From positions 1 through 10,157 of the forward strand of contig JAFUUM010000006.1 of assembly GCA_017477805.1 (NCBI GenBank): a stretch of 10,157 nucleotides of DNA. Reading direction: 5' to 3'. The notes below the pieces were generated by a model that was given only the letters and a program-made list of their open reading frames with translations, had not been told where the DNA came from and did no database searches. Origin of the DNA: Lachnospiraceae bacterium (GTDB lineage: Bacteria > Bacillota > Clostridia > Lachnospirales > Lachnospiraceae). This document shows, piece by piece, positions 6,656-10,157 of this stretch; positions within the stretch are counted from its first letter, which is position 1, and the number at the start of each line of letters is the position of its first letter. Both the position numbers and the translations under genes were made by a program.

Positions 6656-7362
6656 ATGGCGATCCCCAGGCCGGCAGCTTTGATCATGGAAATATCGTTT
6701 TCTTCATCCCCGGCGGCCATGGAGTATTCCACGGGGATCTTTAAATAGTCGCAAAGCCAGGTGACGGCGGAGCCTTTTCCGGCTTCGGGAGAGAAGATCT
6801 CCAGATAATAGGGATTGGAATAGAGGGTGACAACAGAGTCTCCAAGGGCTTCTTTTAAGGCAAGTCTGTAGTTTTCCTGCTTTTGGTGGTCGTGGAGTTC
6901 CACGGAGATGCACTTGCAGGGCGGGATCTTTAAGACGGAGGGTACATCTTTTACAAGACGCAGGGGGGATTTGATGACCCGGCGGTAATAATCCATGCAT
7001 TCTCCGTTCAAACTGCTTAAGATCTCGTTATTTTCATAGGTATGGACGTGGACGCCGTGCTCTTTGGCAAGGCGGAAGACGATCTCGGTCTGTTCCAGGG
7101 TAAGAGGGGTTCTCCGGACCACCTCTTTTTTCTTGCAATCGAAGATCTCGGCACCGTTATAGCCCACCAGAAAAGCATTTTCATAAAAAAGCCCAAGGTC
7201 TTTTTGTACCATCTGGGCAGAATCCAGGGCGCGGCCCGTGCAGCTCACAAAGTACCCGCCGGCAGATACGAAGGCATCCAAAGCCGCTTTTGTGTCGGGA
7301 GTTACGATCTTTCGCTTATTTAAAAGGGTACCGTCCAGATCCGTGAAAAAGATCTTTTTCAT
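6634..7362 (-). CDS. Cof-type HAD-IIB phosphatase, C-terminus frameshifted
   Basis: The open frame gives 242 residues from ATG at 7360-7362. An ATG three codons upstream (7369-7371) touches the AAGGAG site (7372-7377) directly, so the inner ATG, nine bases from that site, is preferred. HAD motifs are clear: DLDGT (Asp8 nucleophile, Asp10 acid/base), Thr42 in SCTGR, Lys196 in EAGKGSAV, and GDEEND (218-223) for magnesium binding. The long insert between motifs II and III is the C2-type cap of the HAD-IIB class. Such enzymes dephosphorylate sugar phosphates, nucleotides or cofactors such as pyridoxal phosphate or flavin; substrate cannot be inferred. The frame ends GIAMQMPRTP instead of GIAMANA plus the last strand and helix, because one base appears to be missing at about 6655. 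Core catalytic residues remain, but the fold's last elements are lost, so the product may be unstable. Confidence 0.85.
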   Translation of the reverse strand: MKKIFFTDLDGTLLNKRKIVTPDTKAALDAFVSAGGYFVSCTGRALDSAQMVQKDLGLFYENAFLVGYNGAEIFDCKKKEVVRRTPLTLEQTEIVFRLAKEHGVHVHTYENNEILSSLNGECMDYYRRVIKSPLRLVKDVPSVLKIPPCKCISVELHDHQKQENYRLALKEALGDSVVTLYSNPYYLEIFSPEAGKGSAVTWLCDYLKIPVEYSMAAGDEENDISMIKAAGLGIAMQMPRTP

Positions 7363-7371
7363 GAGGGGCAT

Positions 7372-7377
7372 CTCCTT
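7372..7377 (-). promoter_or_regulatory. Ribosome binding site of the HAD gene
   Basis: AAGGAG on the minus strand directly abuts an upstream ATG (7369-7371) and lies nine bases before the in-frame ATG at 7360-7362. The spacing supports the inner ATG as the real start. Confidence 0.75.
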
Positions 7378-7400
7378 TGCTTGCGATAGGTTTTTACAGG

Positions 7401-7415
7401 ATTTTAGTGTAAAAT
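7401..7415. promoter_or_regulatory. Symmetric AT-rich dyad in the HAD/MATE divergent intergenic region
   Basis: ATTTTA-GTG-TAAAAT is a perfect inverted repeat of six-base arms. Each arm reads TAAAAT on one strand, so it could supply a -10 box for both the HAD and the MATE transcripts. No good -35 box is visible at standard spacing on either strand. Confidence 0.3.
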
Positions 7416-7473
7416 AAAGTGGTGTGTTTGTACAGTATCAGGGGAAAAGAAGGAAAGCGCAGTAACAAGGTTT

Positions 7474-8883
7474 ATGAAGAAAACAGATTTGACACAGATC
7501 CTTAGAGACGAGAGAGAACTTCCCCTTTCAGAGAAGACCGCTGTGGTGTGGAGCCTGGCATTTCCGGCCATCATCGCACAGCTTTCTTCCATCATCATGC
7601 AGATCATTGATGCTTCCATGGTGGGAGCACTTGGGGCCGGGGCAGCGGCAGCCATCGGAGTGGTGGCTTCCACTACCTGGCTTTTTAACGGCGTGGCAAC
7701 CTCCTTTTTGCATGGATTTTCGGTCCAGGTGGCCCATGGTGTGGGTGCCGGGGACGGATACCGGGCAAGGAGCGTGTACAGACAGGGCGTCCGGGCGGTT
7801 TTCTGGTTTGCTCTTTTATTTGCAGTGATCGGCAGTGCAATCAGCGGCCAGCTTCCCATTATCCTCCGGGCGGAGGAAGGGATCCGGGCGGATGCATCCG
7901 TCTATTTTATGATCGCGGCCTGGACCATCCCCATCCTGACCTTAAGAAGATATGCCAGTGCGGTACTGCAGGCAGTAGGGGATATGAAGACCCCGGGGAT
8001 CCTGAATTCCTTTATGTGCCTTTTGGATGTGATCTTTAACTACCTTTGCATCTTCCCCACGGGGGCGGTGAGCCTGCCGGGAGGGATAAAAGTCGTGATC
8101 CCGGGACTTGGACTGGGGGTTGCGGGTGCGGCCCTTGGAACCTTACTTGCTGAATTTGTGACAACGGTACTGCTTCTTGCAAAGGCATCCTACAAAACGG
8201 ATATCTTAAAGCGGGTTGCAGGTGAAAAATACGGCTTTACCAGAGACTGTATGGAGAAAGCGGTGCAGATCTCCGTACCCATCGCGGTGGAGCAGGCAGC
8301 TATCTGCGGCGCCATGGTGGCATCCACCCGTATCGTGGCACCCCTTGGAAAGGTGGCTCTGGCAGCAAACTCCTTTGCCATTACGGTGGAGAGCATCTGC
8401 TACATGCCCGGCTATGGTCTGCAGGCAGCGGCCATGACACTGGTGGGGCAGTGCCTGGGAGCAGGGCGGAACAAGCTGGCCAAGAGCTTTGGCTGGATCA
8501 CCGTGGTCTTTGGCATGGTAGTGATGGGTCTTATGGGAGTTGTGATGTATTTCCTTTGCCCCTATGCCTTTGCCATCCTGACACCGGATACGGCGGTGCA
8601 GACCCTGGGCGCATCGGTGCTTCGGATCGAACTCTTTGCAGAGCCTTTGTTTGCAGCATCCATCGTCGTTACGGGGGTTTTGAGAGGTGCAGGAGATACA
8701 TTAATACCGAGCGTTATGAATTTTATCAGCATTTGGGGCGTGAGGATCACCCTGTCCCTCTTGCTGGTTGGAACCTTTGGGCTGGCAGGCGCCTGGTTCG
8801 GCATGTGCGCGGAATTATGCTTCCGGGGATCCATCTTTCTGCTTCGAATGAGATTTGGAAATTGGTGGAAACGTCGCGTTTAG
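7474..8883 (+). CDS. MATE family efflux transporter
   Basis: The 469-residue protein has about twelve hydrophobic segments in two related halves, the size and layout of a complete MATE antiporter. LAFPAIIAQLSSIIMQIIDASMVG (about 29-52) and the matching ISVPIAVEQAAICGAMVASTRIVAPLG in the second half are the family's paired N-terminal-helix motifs, and QAVGDMKTPGILN and RGAGDTLIPSVMN are the repeated loop motifs. MATE proteins use sodium or proton gradients to export cationic drugs, dyes or metabolites across the cytoplasmic membrane. No upstream in-frame start exists. The ribosome binding site is weak: AAGG (7467-7470) is only three bases before the ATG, and a better AAGGAAAG (7450-7457) is 16 bases away. 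The gene diverges from the HAD gene. Its last codons (KRRV) overlap a small hairpin, AAACG-TCG-CGTTT (8869-8881). The substrate is unknown. Confidence 0.95.
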   Translation: MKKTDLTQILRDERELPLSEKTAVVWSLAFPAIIAQLSSIIMQIIDASMVGALGAGAAAAIGVVASTTWLFNGVATSFLHGFSVQVAHGVGAGDGYRARSVYRQGVRAVFWFALLFAVIGSAISGQLPIILRAEEGIRADASVYFMIAAWTIPILTLRRYASAVLQAVGDMKTPGILNSFMCLLDVIFNYLCIFPTGAVSLPGGIKVVIPGLGLGVAGAALGTLLAEFVTTVLLLAKASYKTDILKRVAGEKYGFTRDCMEKAVQISVPIAVEQAAICGAMVASTRIVAPLGKVALAANSFAITVESICYMPGYGLQAAAMTLVGQCLGAGRNKLAKSFGWITVVFGMVVMGLMGVVMYFLCPYAFAILTPDTAVQTLGASVLRIELFAEPLFAASIVVTGVLRGAGDTLIPSVMNFISIWGVRITLSLLLVGTFGLAGAWFGMCAELCFRGSIFLLRMRFGNWWKRRV

Positions 8884-8899
8884 GTGACGGGGCTGAGGT

Positions 8900-8968
8900 A
8901 GGCTCGCAGGGCGAGCCTTTCAGTCCGAACGTGGGACGTTCGGTGTCGCCGGCATGCGCCGGAACGAC
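8900..8968. repeat. Three consecutive short-loop hairpins downstream of the MATE gene
   Basis: Hairpin 1 is AGGCTCGC (8900-8907), loop AGG, GCGAGCCT (8911-8918). Hairpin 2 is CCGAACGT (8925-8932), loop GGG, ACGTTCGG (8936-8943). Hairpin 3 is GTCGCCGGC (8945-8953), loop ATGC, then GCCGG (8958-8962), an AA bulge and CGAC (8965-8968). The first two are perfect 8-bp stems with three-base loops. None has a T tract, so ordinary intrinsic termination is unlikely. The block sits between the MATE stop and the next ribosome binding site. It may be a structured leader, a REP-like palindromic repeat or a processing site; I recognise no known family. Confidence 0.7.
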
Positions 8969-8969
8969 G

Positions 8970-8976
8970 GGGGGAG
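8970..8976 (+). promoter_or_regulatory. G-rich ribosome binding site with unusually short spacing
   Basis: GGGGGAG lies only one base before the ATG at 8978, much closer than in the other genes here. The alternative in-frame ATG at 8954 has no such site and lies in the loop of hairpin 3. The start of the downstream gene is therefore uncertain. Confidence 0.4.
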
Positions 8977-8977
8977 A

Positions 8978-10157
8978 ATGTACATCAGTATTTTTGCGGG
9001 GCTGTTCTTTGCGTATACAGCCGGCACAATCCTATATGACCGGAAGATCCTGAAGCGGGACTGCGACATCGGCATTCGCATTCTGTGCCTGGCAGCGTCC
9101 AATCCGGCCTTCTGGACACTGATCACCTCCGGGAGCAGTGGGCTCTGGCGGGGATTTGGGTTGGTCTGCCTGCTGACGGATCTGGGGGCGGTGATGTGGC
9201 TGCTACTGATACGGCGGCGGACGGCTGAGGAGGAACCCGAAGAAGGAAGATCTTCGCTGTGGGCGGATGTATGGCCTGCGCTGGAGCGTTTCCTGCCATG
9301 CTATGTGGCCCTTAGTTTATCGATCTACGGGATCCTCTGCGGGATGTACTTTGAGCGTCCTGCCATAGTCGGGACCATTGCATCGCCTACTCTATGGATC
9401 CTTTCCTGGGCGGCGTTGGCGATCTCTGTCGTATATACGGTATGGAAATTTGCAAATACCGGGGAGGGAGATCTTGAGGGGGCAGGCAGTGTTTCCGGTT
9501 CGGAGAAATCTTGTTCTGGAGGTTTTGGAGCCAAGGATGAGAAGAATGCTTCACTCAATATGGGGCCAGCCTCCAATGCAGATAAGCATCTGACTTTCAA
9601 GGATCTTCTGATCATGCTTGCTCTGACTGTAGTCAGTGCATTCCTGATCTTCTATCGTCTGGGAAATACCGTGGCTCCTTCTACCGGCCTTACCTTGATG
9701 CCGGAACCTCTTACCGGGGTCAGCGGAGAAAATCTGCAAAAAGAGACAGGGGTGGAGAGCACTTTCCTGTTTCGGTTTGAGGGCGGACAAGAGCTTCGAG
9801 AGTTGATCTTTTACCAGGGCCGACAGGAATACTGCAGCGCTGAGATCTCTGTCCGGAGGTCGGCATCTGATCCCTGGATCCTTATCGAGTCTGTGAACGA
9901 TATGGACGGTAATTACAGACCGACTGTTATTCCACTTCATGTACAGGCGGGTGAAGTTCGACTCGTTCAACGGGAAGGTGAGTGTGAATATCTGGAAGTG
10001 GTATTTTTGGATCCGGAGGAACGAAAAATCCTGCCGGATAATGCAGTAGAATACCAAGCGCTATTTGATGAACAAAAACTCCTGGATCGGGATCCTGAGT
10101 TTTTTGATCGGACGGTTTTCGATGAAAATTATTATTCGAGCAGCATGGTTCAGTTTC
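8978..10157 (+). CDS. Probable family 39 (PMT-type) membrane glycosyltransferase, 5' part
   Basis: The frame is open for 393 codons to the right edge. The first 230 residues contain about six hydrophobic segments (roughly 2-19, 33-50, 58-78, 105-125, 134-155 and 207-228) with charged or low-complexity loops, including a Gly/Ser/Lys-rich stretch near 163-203. After the sixth comes a soluble, probably extracytoplasmic beta-rich region (about 235-355). The visible end reads LFDEQ (362-366) and then TVFDENYY (379-386). In Clostridial GT39 proteins a similar spacing leads from an LFDEQ-like motif to FDEIYH, whose Asp-Glu pair is the catalytic DE motif of the first outer loop in protein O-mannosyltransferase relatives. 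Asp382 and Glu383 would fill that role. The rest of the enzyme lies outside the window, so the assignment rests on this motif alone. Such enzymes use polyprenyl-phosphate sugars to glycosylate proteins or cell-surface glycans. The gene follows MATE by 94 bases containing three hairpins. Confidence 0.6.
   Translation, partial: MYISIFAGLFFAYTAGTILYDRKILKRDCDIGIRILCLAASNPAFWTLITSGSSGLWRGFGLVCLLTDLGAVMWLLLIRRRTAEEEPEEGRSSLWADVWPALERFLPCYVALSLSIYGILCGMYFERPAIVGTIASPTLWILSWAALAISVVYTVWKFANTGEGDLEGAGSVSGSEKSCSGGFGAKDEKNASLNMGPASNADKHLTFKDLLIMLALTVVSAFLIFYRLGNTVAPSTGLTLMPEPLTGVSGENLQKETGVESTFLFRFEGGQELRELIFYQGRQEYCSAEISVRRSASDPWILIESVNDMDGNYRPTVIPLHVQAGEVRLVQREGECEYLEVVFLDPEERKILPDNAVEYQALFDEQKLLDRDPEFFDRTVFDENYYSSSMVQF

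Noticed and set aside
7404..7859. 151-codon minus-strand frame at the start of MATE
   Set aside because: It is a shadow of the MATE gene, covering its first membrane helices in antisense, and has no ribosome binding site or domain of its own.
8900..8968. Integron attC-like recombination site
   Set aside because: The structure is three separate hairpins rather than one long imperfect palindrome with paired R and L boxes, and no integrase or cassette array is nearby.
8451..9053. 200-codon plus-strand frame bridging the MATE end and the hairpins
   Set aside because: It is frame-shifted relative to MATE, contains no recognisable domain, and runs through structured intergenic DNA.

Overview
The window looks like chromosomal DNA of a Gram-positive gut-type Clostridia, most likely Lachnospiraceae or a close relative (inference). 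Supporting signs are strong AAGGAG-type ribosome binding sites, a family 3 glycoside hydrolase with swapped domain order as described for Butyrivibrio and Ruminococcus, a LacI-like sensor without a DNA-binding head, and a COG2984/COG4120/COG1101-type ABC transporter. Base composition is moderately GC-rich throughout, and no integrase, transposase, CRISPR, tRNA or rRNA was seen.

Layout. (1) 1-1023, minus strand: a sugar-binding LacI/PBP1-like sensor protein that runs off the left edge. It diverges from (2) 1141-3552, plus strand: a domain-permuted GH3 beta-glucosidase split by an in-frame amber codon at 2098-2100, exactly where the C-terminal-type sandwich domain meets the FnIII domain. (3) 3566-3607: a perfect 15-bp inverted repeat that also contains a promoter-like sequence. 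(4) 3690-6533, plus strand: a three-gene ABC importer operon (lipoprotein, permease, ATPase) of the type linked to tryptophan or aromatic amino acid uptake in other Firmicutes. (5) 6550-6574: a terminator hairpin shared with the convergent gene. (6) 6634-7362, minus strand: a Cof-type HAD phosphatase whose last 33 or so residues are thrown out of frame by an apparent 1-base deletion near 6655. (7) 7474-8883, plus strand: a complete MATE-family multidrug/cation antiporter. (8) 8900-8968: three short-loop GC-rich hairpins in a row. (9) 8978-10157, plus strand: the start of a large membrane protein that looks like a family 39 (PMT-type) glycosyltransferase, cut by the right edge.

How they work together. 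The sensor and the beta-glucosidase are divergent neighbours and plausibly form a sugar-response pair, though the output domain of the sensor is outside the window. The ABC operon is self-contained. The HAD, MATE and GT39-like genes show no obvious shared pathway. Two of the complete genes carry a single-base lesion (amber in GH3, frameshift in HAD). Either this strain is losing them or the assembly has base errors; telling these apart matters most before functional interpretation. I see no convincing evidence of a wholly new system. The most unusual non-coding items are the triple hairpin element before the GT39-like gene and the long inverted repeat before the ABC operon.
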